Shown: in pieces, positions 1-10,300 of the stretch | Numbering within the stretch: the first letter of the stretch is position 1 | Layout of the letters: each line of letters starts with the position of its first letter | Source: a virus | Virus record (IMG/VR): IMGVR_UViG_3300031565_004159 | Coordinates: 1-21,231 of that record | Reading direction: 5' to 3' (one strand) | DNA: 21,231 nt | Position numbers and translations under genes: made by a program | Notes under the pieces: model-generated | The model's database searches: none | What the model saw: only the letters and a program-made list of their open reading frames with translations | Told to the model about the DNA's origin: nothing

Positions 1-780
1 GGATGCGGTGCTCCTCGCAGTAGCATAATCCGCATTGCTACCATAGACCATCCCATCCGCCGTGCTGCCCGTGAAGTCGGGGTCTATGGTTATCGGGTAC
101 ACGGCGTGGGCCAGTTCGGTCACGGGGATGCCGGTGTAGAGCACTCCGTCTCGCCAGTATCTGCGGCACGTCAGTGGCTCGTCGTTCGCGTCCCAGGCCA
201 CTGGCATAGGCGACCAATGCTCAGAGATAGCATACTCGCCCTCCACCCAGCCGTTCGGCAGAGTGACGCCGCCCACCAGCGTTTCCAGAACCAGGAAGTC
301 GCCCACCTGTGCCTGTGGAATGTCGGGCCTGACTTTCAGGGTCAGCAATTCGCGGTAGCCCGTAGCCGTGATCCGCCGCTCCACGCGCCATTCGTCGCGT
401 TCGGCAACCAGCGCGTCGCCCTCCCTCTGTCCCAAAGGCACGTCGCGCGTCGCCAGCAACTCCATCGTGCTGGGCCTGAACAGCCCGATGCGCTTCGTCC
501 ACTGACTGTAGTCGCCCAGGCGCACCACGCCCTCGCCCGTGATGACCACGTTCAGGCCAGGGCAGTACCACAGACCACGCCCCACGTCGTACAAGGGCAT
601 GGTGTCCAGGGCCTGCCACTGGCCCTGGTCGTCCTGATAGTGACAGGGTGCGCCCGTGAACAGGCCCAGAATCTTGCCGTCGGGACGGCGCAGATGCAGA
701 CTGCGACGTGCCCGCTTTGCAACGGGCAACGCCGCCAGGTCAGGATTCGCTTCTAGGATTTCCCGAACCCAGTTAGCCAT
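1..780 (-). CDS. N-terminal part of a probable tail or surface structural protein (runs off the left edge)
   Basis: I translated this frame by hand: it is open without a stop for 260 codons, from an ATG at 778-780 to the window edge, so the C-terminus is missing. An AAGGA ribosome site lies 8 nt before the ATG. The start is MANWVREILEANPDLAALPV, followed by a mixed-charge, probably beta-rich region with several Trp and Tyr. Near residues 228-233 is a YPITIDP-type motif, followed by a Gly/Ser/Asn/Thr-rich stretch (DFTGSTADG, YGSNADY). From general knowledge, a YPxxxDP motif leading into such a stretch is common in phage tail, fibre and cell-surface beta repeats (DNRLRE-like); that assignment is inference. 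It is the last gene of the unit, after the 135-aa structural-type gene and a stem-loop. Reading frames on the opposite strand here are shadows. Confidence 0.7.
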   Translation of the reverse strand, partial: MANWVREILEANPDLAALPVAKRARRSLHLRRPDGKILGLFTGAPCHYQDDQGQWQALDTMPLYDVGRGLWYCPGLNVVITGEGVVRLGDYSQWTKRIGLFRPSTMELLATRDVPLGQREGDALVAERDEWRVERRITATGYRELLTLKVRPDIPQAQVGDFLVLETLVGGVTLPNGWVEGEYAISEHWSPMPVAWDANDEPLTCRRYWRDGVLYTGIPVTELAHAVYPITIDPDFTGSTADGMVYGSNADYATARSTAS

Positions 781-830
781 CACCTACGTCCTTACACGAG
801 CCGGACAAAGGCATCCCTCATTCTCTCTTG

Positions 831-850
831 GGGCCAGGCGAACCTGGCCC
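831..850 (-). other. Perfect 8-bp stem-loop with a UUCG loop in the intergenic gap
   Basis: GGGCCAGG at 831-838 and CCTGGCCC at 843-850 are exact inverted copies around 4 nt. Read on the transcribed minus strand the loop is TTCG. It begins 8 nt after the TAG stop of the 135-aa gene and ends about 50 nt before the next ATG. No U-tract follows (the downstream sequence is CAAGAGAGAATG), so it is not a standard intrinsic terminator. It may stabilise or process the mRNA, or terminate weakly. Confidence 0.55.
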
Positions 851-858
851 ACACTAGA

Positions 859-1266
859 CTAGGCCGTTTGCGGCATGGTGAACGTGAACGCCGTGCATGA
901 CACCGCAGCGTTGATCTGGATGGCCACGCTGTTGATGTTCAGGTCGCAGCCCGAAGTGCCCACAGTGCCGTCGAACATCTTCCCGTCCGCGCTCGTGAGT
1001 GCCCGAAACCAGGCCGCCGTCCCCGTTGCGTCAGCAGCCGAGTCCGCAGTGATGGCGTTGGCCTCCGCCACACCATCTGCGGCCCCAGCAAAAGCCGTGG
1101 CGTTCCAGGTCAGCTCGGCCAATTTCACCTGAGCACCAACAGCCGTGTCCGCATCGGTTGGCTGGGTGCCGTCATAGATTTGCAGCTTCCCACTGTTGAG
1201 CAGTGCAAGTGCTGCATCTACCGCTGCGTTGACAAAAGCATCCGCTATCTTGAAGTTGCTTGCCAT
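859..1266 (-). CDS. Small Ala/Asp/Thr-rich phage structural-type protein (135 aa)
   Basis: The start ATG at 1264-1266 follows a strong AAGGAG ribosome site (minus strand AAGGAGAAAAGAAATG). The protein opens with a short helix-like part (residues 1-25), then GKLQIYDGTQPTDADTAV, an ANAITADSAADATGTAAWFR segment, and a GTVGTSGCDLNINSVAIQI segment. It ends in alternating hydrophobic residues typical of a beta sandwich. From memory, small proteins with the pattern LxIYDGTQP...ADATGTAxW...GTSGxDxNxNxxxI occur among phage virion genes near head-tail or tail modules, usually unnamed; I cannot confirm that here. There is no signal peptide. Its position between the giant gene and a tail-type gene fits a virion component. 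The 63-nt upstream gap holds only the ribosome site and a weak inverted repeat. Confidence 0.75.
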   Translation of the reverse strand: MASNFKIADAFVNAAVDAALALLNSGKLQIYDGTQPTDADTAVGAQVKLAELTWNATAFAGAADGVAEANAITADSAADATGTAAWFRALTSADGKMFDGTVGTSGCDLNINSVAIQINAAVSCTAFTFTMPQTA

Positions 1267-1329
1267 TTCTTTTCTCCTTGTGTGATAGTCACTCGACTAC
1301 TGTCTGATAAGGACTCTTCTTGCTCTGAG

Positions 1330-4300
1330 TTATCCTAGCCCTGCCCTGGCCCACATCTGGATCGGCGACTGTGCAAAGCTGGGCTGCCCCATCGCCTGCG
1401 CCCACATACCGACGGGTGAGAAGCCTGGGGTTGTGCCCATCGAGGCGTATTCCCCCAGCATCTCCAATTCCTCTCCAGATACGTCGCCAAAGTATCGGGA
1501 CAGAAGTGGGTGCATAGCCCAAAAGTACCGCCGTTCTGGGTTGCGCAACTTTGCTGCCATCCGGCCATAGTACGTGCCTTCAGGGTCTTGCTGCGCGTAG
1601 ACGGCCCAGGTCACTTCGCTGTCAATATAGGGGTTGGCTCTCCTCAGCGACCTGTGCTTGCGTATCGCCGTGTTAGCCATGTCAGCCTGTTCGTCGGTCA
1701 AGCCTATGTACTGCGGAATGGCCATGTACTGGCGGTACAACTCAAGGGCCTGGACGTACTCAGGGTTGCGCCGTCTGTTGATGTACTCCATCGCCTCCGC
1801 CACAACCTCTGGCGGATAGTACCGCTTCACCTCTTCTCTGCGGCGCACCACGTCACCCGCATCCACCAGCCCCGTGTCTGGGTCACGGACAGCATCGGGC
1901 ACGCCGTAGTACGCATCCATGAAAAGATCGGTCAGATTCTCCGGCTCAGGTGGCGCACCCTTCTTGCCCTGTGCTTCCCACCTTTCCTGTTCCGTGATGG
2001 GCAGGTCCTTGTACCTCGCGGTAGCCTTGAGCTGCTTGGGCACCATAGCCATCAGCATCTCTTGTGCCTGCAACCGCTCGCGGTATTCGTTTCCCGTAAG
2101 TTGTCCGCTCTTCATGGCCGCATTCAACTGCTCTATCTCGGTCTCCATAGGCTTCCGTTGCTGCTCAACCTCCTGCCAGAAGATAGAGCTTTCGTAGCCA
2201 CGCTGCACCCCAACTTCCCGTGCTCGCTCCGTTCGTTTCTGTAGAAGCGGATATGCGCCTCGCAATCCCTCCTGTTTGGCTCGGCTCAGTTCCGTCCAGG
2301 TCTGGCCGTAGACCTCCTGGGCTAGTTCCTCTTCGAGTTCATGTTGTCGTTCCCAAGGAGAAAGACCCCAAACTCGTAGTCCCGCCAACTGTCCTGGCAG
2401 ACCTTCCCATCCTGGGTTCTCCTCTTGCATCAGGTACTCTTCGAGCCAGAAGGGAAGGAGCCGACTGCCAACGTGGGCGAGAACTTGCGTTGGCGTCTCC
2501 AGGGGTTCGCCCAGCCACGTCCTTTTGGTCGCCAAGTCCCAGGCCAGAGCAGGAGCTGGAGCGATGCGGCTACGAAACCACCTCAAGAATGGATTGGCGC
2601 TGCCACTCAGACTCACAAAACCCTCTGGATTCTCCGTAGCCGTCTCGTATATCTCGCCCATCAGTCGCACCAGGGATGTCCAGATGGAACCAGGCCCCAC
2701 ATGCGCATCGCCTACCTTCACGGTCATAAACTTGCCCTGTTCGGGGTCTAAGTTCGGCTCTTGGCCCAGCAGTTTGGAGACAGCGATGTGTAATGCCAGG
2801 CCCCCCATTGCCAACGACGCCAGCGTTCGCAGGGCCTCGCCCGCCTTCCATCGGCTAGCCTGGTAGACGCGGTCGGCTTCTTCCTCGGCTGCCGCTCGCT
2901 CTTCCTCCGATGCACCAGCAGCCAGCGGTTCTGGTTTGGGCTTGCAGAAACCCGCCATATCGAGTATGAGTGCTCCCGCTGCTCTGGTGTATCGCGGCGA
3001 ATAGAAGAGTACACCGCTCTCCCCTGCCCTCTGCGTCGGACTCACGCCCAGGCCCCTGGTGGAGAGCGTGCCCGTCATGTGGTTGATGAGTTCGCCCAAT
3101 TCCGGTAGGGCGTTAGCACGCTCGGCAGTCCTGTGCATGGCCTTCCAGAACTCAACCCGTGCCACTAATCCCCACGCATTGAACGATGTCCCAAATCGGC
3201 CAAAGACCTGTTGCGTTACGATCTTGGGCAGAACCCGCGTCAGCAACCCTCCCTGCTCCAGAGACTCATAGAACTCGCTTGGCCCTATGTCCACCCGATG
3301 AGCCAGCATCTCCTTGAGAGTATCGTAGTTGGCTACAAGGTAGCGTTCGAGGGTCTGCGGATGCACAAACGCCTGAAAGTGGGTCAGTGTCGCCTTTGCC
3401 CAGACCTTCGGATTGCGGGCCAGCATAGGCAGTCCGTGTATCATTGGAGCCGAAAAGTCCATGGCGGTGCCCAGGGTGCGAACGGCTCCCGAAACAGACC
3501 CTGTAGCTCTCAAGAAGGCGTTGGTCTGGGGCCTCAAAGCCTGCTCTACCTTGTCCGTCACCTCGATCGGGAATATCCGCCCAGAGAAGGCGGGATGCCA
3601 GATGTATCCCTCGACCCCTGCCCTTGCCGTTGCCGCTCGCTCCCTGGCTTTGGCATGGGCGAGCTTCGCTGAGGCAAGGTCTGCGTTCACCCTGGTCAAC
3701 TCACCCTGTAGTCGTAGCTCTAAGGGATGACGGGGCCATGTCTGAAACACCTCACGACCAGTCGGAACGGCCATCTCTCGAATCTCCGACTGGGCCGCAC
3801 GGAACTCCTCAGCAAGATCGGGTCTGATTGCGGCAATGGCCCGAATCGAAGCGTCAGGGACATCCTCCCCACGACGCGTGCGCTTGATGAGTTGGTCAAG
3901 TCTGGTCAGTGCCCGCTTCCCCAGGATAGCCTTCTCCCGCGCTATCCTAATCGGGGTTGGGATGCGCTCGGTGATGGTCTCACCTAGTGGCTTGACTATC
4001 CTAGCAAGACGTAGATCGTTCATGGCCTTGTACCCTGAGTCAAGGTAGAGGCCAACTATCTGCTCCAAATCGCCAGCGTAGGTCACTCCCTTCTGGATAC
4101 CCTCTTCCATCGTCTCGTAGAAACGCGCTCTCTGAAATGGCTGCTTCTTGCCTACCCTGCCACCAACGACCCTCGCCCTAATCTCCTTCTCGGCTCCAGC
4201 CACAGCCTCCACAAACCGAGGGAAGTATTCGCCGCCTTCTGGGATGCCGAGTTCCCTAAATGGCACGCCCTCTGCCTTCAATAGTGCCGACATCTCACGC

Positions 4301-7300
4301 ACTATGCGCCGCGCCAGCTTGACCTTCTGTCTTTGCGCCTCTGTCATCTCATAATGATGCGGCCACTGTAGCACGTCGCCTATCGCCAAGCCGTATTCAG
4401 GACTCAAGGGGGTGATCCCAATGGCCCGTGCCTGTTTGTCTGTGCGGATGTCTTTGCCCACGACCCGCAACTGGGCAAGTGCTAATCGCTTTGCGGACTG
4501 GGCCGCGTCCTCAGTGACGTGGTAGGAGATGAGTGCCTGGCTCAAGGGGTCTTCGGCCAACGCCGCCGGACTCACCCAACGCGTTACTCGCTCCAGAGCC
4601 TTGCCCTTCTGTGCTGCCCGTTGCGCAAAGCGGCGCATGGCGTCGGGCCGGAACATCTGCCCAGCTATGGTGTCATAGTCAGGAAGGGGGACAACAATCT
4701 GTCCTGGTTCCTGTGGTGGCAGGGGCACAACGGACTCGCCAGGCTGAACTGTATCCGGTGGCAAGCCCTCTCCCGCTGCTACTGGTTCTGCCTCCTCTGC
4801 TTCTGGTGGCCCAACTGGTGGCTCTTCTGGCGGAACCGCTGGCGGAGCTGCTGCCGCAGGTGTAACTGCCTCTGGCACTGCTACTTCTGGAACCGCCTCG
4901 GCGGGAGCCACTGGTGCAGGCGTCAGCACCCCCGCTAGTTGCTGGACGGCTTGCTGTAGCTGGGCTACGGCTTGAGCTACGGGAGTGGTAGGCGCGGCCT
5001 CGACTGGCGGTGCCTGGGGCAGTTCTGTCACTCGGCCTTGTCTTACAGCATCTAGCACCTCCTGACCTGTCATGGTGCTAGGTGCCTCATACGAGACACC
5101 TTCTATCTCAAGGCGGTCATAACCCGTTTCGGGTCGTGAGGAAACAGGCCGCGTAAGTTCTTTCACACCACGACGCTGAGCCTCAAGGCTGTCGTCTAGC
5201 ATCTTCTCCAGGAAGAATCTGTCCGTCGGGTTAGTGCTGCGACTGATTTGTGCCCGCAAGCTAGCTATCTCGTCAGTGACCTGCACGCGCTCCATCGGGG
5301 TTCGCCTAACACGGGCCTCTACTGGCATTGCCTCTGCGATAGGCGGTGCCGCCTCTGGCGCAACCGGCGCGGGTAGGAGGGCCGGTACAAGTGGCCGAGC
5401 TTCAGAACGCAGGAAACGCTGTAGCATATACCTAGCATCTTCAGGGTCAGGGAAGCGAGCACCAGCCGCTCTAATAGCCGCCTCTGAAACAACGCCTGTG
5501 TCCCATCCCCTTTCCTGCACAAACTGGAAGGCATATCGCATCTGCGCATAAGCTATGCGTTCCGGCTGTGCCATCGCCGTAGGGTCGAGGGTCTCTGGCA
5601 ATTGGGTCAGGACACGCCCCAGAGAGCGCCCTAAAGCCTGCGGGGAATCGAAGTCCAACAATCCAAGTGCATCCCTGTAGTCTTCGACCTCGTCAAGCGT
5701 GTATCCCACTTCGGTCAGACCGAACAAGCGTTGACGTTGTGCTTCAGTAAGACCAGCTTCCATGCGCTCAATTTGCGCATCGGCTTCCTCAACAGCCTCG
5801 CGGCTAGCCGTGGCGCTGTTAGCACGTCGCTGAAGGGCTGCATAGCGCCTTGCTCCTTCCGCACCAAAGATGCGGGCTTCAACGTCAACCTCCGCGTGCT
5901 TAGCCAGCGTAGCAGCTTCTTCCAATTCTATGGGATTCATCTCCCAGAGCGGTTTGGGGGCCGCCTCTGGCGCAACCGCTGGGACTTCCGCAGCAGGCGG
6001 CACTACGGCTGCGGGTTCTACAGTTGGAGCTAGTCTCCAACGGTTCCCGCCCAGACTTTCCGCGCCCAACATCCTCAGAATATCCGGCTGGTTCACCAAG
6101 TAGTCGCGTGTCCCCACTTTGATTCGCGCCTGTGCTGGAATCCACACTCCCTCTGGATTTGCAGCCAGCAACTCCCGCAATCGCTCGGTGGCGATCCGCC
6201 CTGCTTCCTGCTGGGGACGGGGCTTTGGCACGGGCTTTACTGGGAGTACCGCACCCTCTCGATGGCGGGCCAGTATGTCTCGCAGAAAGTCCACCGAAGG
6301 AAGGGTAACACGGTCATAATGAATAGGCATCAGGATAGCAGCGGGAGTTCCCTCGCGGTAGAGAACCACGGGATTATTGGGTTCTGTTCCCTTTACCTGG
6401 TCAAAGTGAGTCAGGGTATAGATAAGACCTAGCCGCTTGGGGTCCAAACCTATCAACTGACCATCATCAAAGGCGAATGCTGCGGTCAATTCCTGGCCCT
6501 CTGGTGTTATCTGGCCCAAGGGTTCTAGGGGCTGGTTGGCCTCTGAGACGAGGCGGTCAAACAGCTTCTTCCCTACATCCTGCGCTCTTGGCTCTCCTCG
6601 GCCTTTTGCTAGGCGGACTCGAATCTGGTCTAGGAGTTTGATTGCACGGGCTTGCTCACTATCGAGTATCATAAAGCCGTCGGCAAGAAAACGGCCACGC
6701 TCCAGAATCATCCCCTCCCACGCCCCGACTGAGCCACGTGGCAGTTTCTCAGGAGGTTGCCAACTCTCCTGAAGTTTCTGAAGATGCTCCGCCTCCCGTT
6801 CTCTCTCGGCTTCTCTGCGGCTAGCGAGCGAGGTCTTCATGCCTTCCAAACGTATGTTTGCGGCGTTCAAGAAGACTGCGCCTTGCTTTCTCGCGTGCTT
6901 CACCAACTCGGCAGAACCGCCCAGGTCTGCAATGACAGCAGCTCTTTCGTCAGCATTCACTGCTGCTTGCCGTAGCCGAGCGATGGAAGCATCCCCTTGT
7001 CCCTCCGAGGCGACGATTTTCTCTAGTCGGCTACCCCAGGCGTGCCAATCTTCGTATACACCTAATTCTTCCAATAGCGCAGGTGCATACGGAACACGGA
7101 CATAAGGCCACATCCTACTGAGGACATCTGACAAGCTATCTGTTGTCTTGGGCTTGGCTAGATTAAGCGGGCCTTCTAAGACCTCACGCAGAAGAGCGGC
7201 ATCTATCGGCTGATCCCCCCGCTGTTTGCGTACCTCATTTAGAGCATCTTCAATCCCCTTGAGAGCTATCTCTTCTTCGGGGTAATCCAGCCTGTCTTTC

Positions 7301-10300
7301 ATGGTTGAGCGGACACGCTCTATACTCCCACGATAGACTGGTTCCATAGCTTCTATAGAGACTTCGGGCAGTTCTGGTGGCTCCTCTAGTTCCCCATACC
7401 GTGCCCGTAAGCCCGTCTCCTCCTCCTCTGCCAGTTCTATCTCTCGCTGCTCCCGCTGAATCTCCTCCGTCATTGCGTCCGCGGCGGCTGTCTCTGGCCA
7501 CTCCTCAACCCAAGGCTGTAGCTCCTCTGGTGCGGGGGCCTCTGGTGCTACCTCCGCCCTCGGCGTGAATGTCACCGTTGCCGACGGAACATCGTTAGTG
7601 TATGAGCCGATGATGGCCAACGTGCCCCTGTCGCTCTCGTAAGTAACCTCCTGGCCCTCCTGAGTGGCCTCGCCCCGTTTGGCCATCTGCCTCAGCAGTC
7701 GGTACGCCTCAAACTCCGCGCTCTCCCCAGTCCTGCGCCAACTGCGCTTCCCCGTCTCCTCGGCCTTGTCCAGAAGAGCAGAGAGTGTCGGCGGTATCTC
7801 GGCGGGCAGTTCGGGGGCTAGTGGCGCGGCCTCCGCGACAGGCGGCGTGGGCACTGGCTCCGGCACTACTGCCTCCCCGTACTTCTCCGCCAGCTCGGGG
7901 TACTCGGCTAGGACTTCGGGGCGAAGGGACTCGCCCTCGGAGAGAGCACGTTCTGTCCTTGCGAACCTACCTTCTGGCCCGCCAAGTGGCGCAATCCCCA
8001 ATCTCTCAGCCCAATTGTCCAGCGTGTTATCGGGAATCGTCAGCCAGTCCGCTACTCCAGCTCTCCTCCCGCCGTATACTTCGGCCACGCCGCTCTTCGC
8101 TCTCATTTGGGCAGGATTGGTCAGTCTTATTTGCCTCTCGTGGCTACCAATAAGGTACTCTTTGCCACGTGTTATGTCTTCCTGCACGGCACTGACGATA
8201 ACTTCTACGTGTCGACCTCGCGTCATCTCCCACGGCTCTTTGGCCGCCGGGGGCGCGGACGGCCCAGCGGGGACTGCCTCGGCGGGCATCTCAAACTCCA
8301 TCGGCTCGGCTGGGTCGTAGGGCGTGCGCTTGGCCCCCTGTAGGGCTTCTCGCAGGTTCCCCCCTGCTCGCTCTAGGGCGTCAAAGCTGGTTTCGTAGAC
8401 GGTCTTCTCGCTCGCCACGTCGATGTAGATGCTGGCCCCTGCCTTTGCCGTGCGAGCGTCTTGCGCCAGGCCCATCTCTACGATCCGCAGCTTGTCATCC
8501 GATGTGTCCCATACTTCCCAGAGGCCCTTGGCCTTCCAGCGAAGCCAGCCCTTCTTCAGCAAGCCGTTGACGACAGCTTCGTTCGATGCCTCCGTAAGCT
8601 CTAGCTCTTCTCTGGTGACGTAGCCTGCATCTATGGCCGCCTGCCAATGCACCGGCAGTCCACTTGGGGCCGACGGCTTGAAAGGCGTGCCGTCTGGCAG
8701 CATCATGGGGCTGGTCTCGCCCTGGGGCAAAAGCTCTATACCGCCCTGCCGCAGGTTGTTCTTCACCCATTCGAGTTCGGTTGGGGAGGTGCGCCCTGGG
8801 CGAGCGACCTCTGGCGCAACAGGCTCTGCGGGGGCCACGCCATAGCGTTCGGCTAGACCGGGGAGCTCGGGGTGCTCTTCGAGCACCTTTTCAGACAGTA
8901 CCTCCCCGCGCTGGATCGCGTCTCTAACTCGGACTAAGTAATCAGCTCTCAGTCCTCGTTCACGAGCATCGTTCCACGTTTCCGCAGCCCATGGCTGATT
9001 GCGCATGTAGGCAGCCCTGAACTCATCATAGGACATATCCTGGGGGCGCATCGGGCTTGGTACTTCCGCCTTCCCCGGCACTAGCTCCTCGGGTACTACC
9101 GCACCAACCTCGCCCCTGAGCACATCGCCCAGGAAGCCGTGGCCGAGGTCTTTCATGCGCTGCGCTATGCGCTCCAAAGCCCCACCCAGGCCGCCTTGCT
9201 CTGCGTTGTACTGCGCGATGTCCTGCGGGCTAGTGCTCACCCGGTAGGTCTCGCCGAGACCTTCTGCCACCTCTCTCTGCACGTCAGCGGGGATAGCTCC
9301 AATCGCCGGGGGCACTGCTGGCTCAACCCCTTCTGGGGCGACTCCACCGCTCCACTTCCTGAGCAGCTGTCCCAGCCAGTTGAGTTGGGGGTCAATATAC
9401 TCAATGGCACGCATGGCTGCCGCCTGCCGCAAGGTCGCTTGCTCTATGGCACCATTAGCTCCAGCCATCATGCGGCCCGACCATTGTGGGTCTACGTCTT
9501 CGGGCCATGGTTCTCCATAGAAGACGGCACGACCAACTGTCCGCACCTGCTCTGGGCCTCCGGGGAAGTCCTTGGCGACTTTACCTACCTGCGTCAGATA
9601 CTCGTCATAGGCGGCATCGCGGGGGTCACGGCCAGCAATGCGATAGGCCCAGCGAAACTTGTCCGTTATCTCCAACTGCTTGGCAATGGAAGCACCAGCG
9701 GCGAACAGGCCCTGAGTCACTGCCACTTGGAGCAGCTCTTCAGGTGAAGCGGTAGCAGCGTAGAGAGTGTACGCGGCTCGCCTGGCGATGGTGACAGGGG
9801 CACCTGCTGGGGTCCCCGACAGTGCTATGGCAGCGATGGTCAAAGGATCAGCTACAATCCCAGAGAAGAATTGCCAAGCGGGATTCGCCTTTTGCTGTAT
9901 CTGCGTGTACTTCTCCCAGGTCTCCCTGACTTGATGCGGTATCTCGCTGGGGTCTTTTAGGGCATCGAGAGGATGCAGAAAGGCTAGAGGCCCCATTGCT
10001 CCGAACAACGACATCCTTGTGGCGAACTCTTCCTGGGGTATCTGCCCTGTCGCCGCACCCCAAGTTGCCCCCATAACAGGCTGGCCTAGTGCCCGATAGG
10101 GCGTCCCCAAGACCTGGTGCGCTACATCCAGAACCTTTTGCGTCACAGGCTGGGCTGCTGCCATCTGCGCCCAGGGTTGTGCGGGGCCTCCGGTTGTCGG
10201 GAACGGCCCAACCTGCACCGTTGGCTGCTGTGCCCATTCCCGCATTCGCGCAGTGTATTCGGCCTGCACTTGCTCTGGCGTTGTCACGCCACCGAGCATC

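Noticed and set aside
221-619. Alternative minus-strand frame of 132 aa
   Set aside because: Lies inside the tail-type gene in another frame, is Gly/Arg-rich, and has no ribosome site or motif.
106-756. Long open frame on the plus strand
   Set aside because: It is the antisense of the tail-type gene, which has a good ribosome site and a motif-bearing product; the plus-strand product is Arg/His/Pro-rich shadow sequence.
1267-1329. Small inverted repeat (TAGTC-GAGT-GACTA) and possible promoter before the 135-aa gene
   Set aside because: Only 5-6 bp with a wobble pair, and no convincing -35/-10 pair; likely chance.
1510-2244. 244-aa plus-strand frame under the giant gene
   Set aside because: Pure antisense of the C-terminal part of the giant protein; composition is low quality (His, Leu, Arg-rich).
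7664-8320. 218-aa plus-strand frame
   Set aside because: Ser/Ala-rich antisense of the linker-containing part of the giant gene; no start signal.
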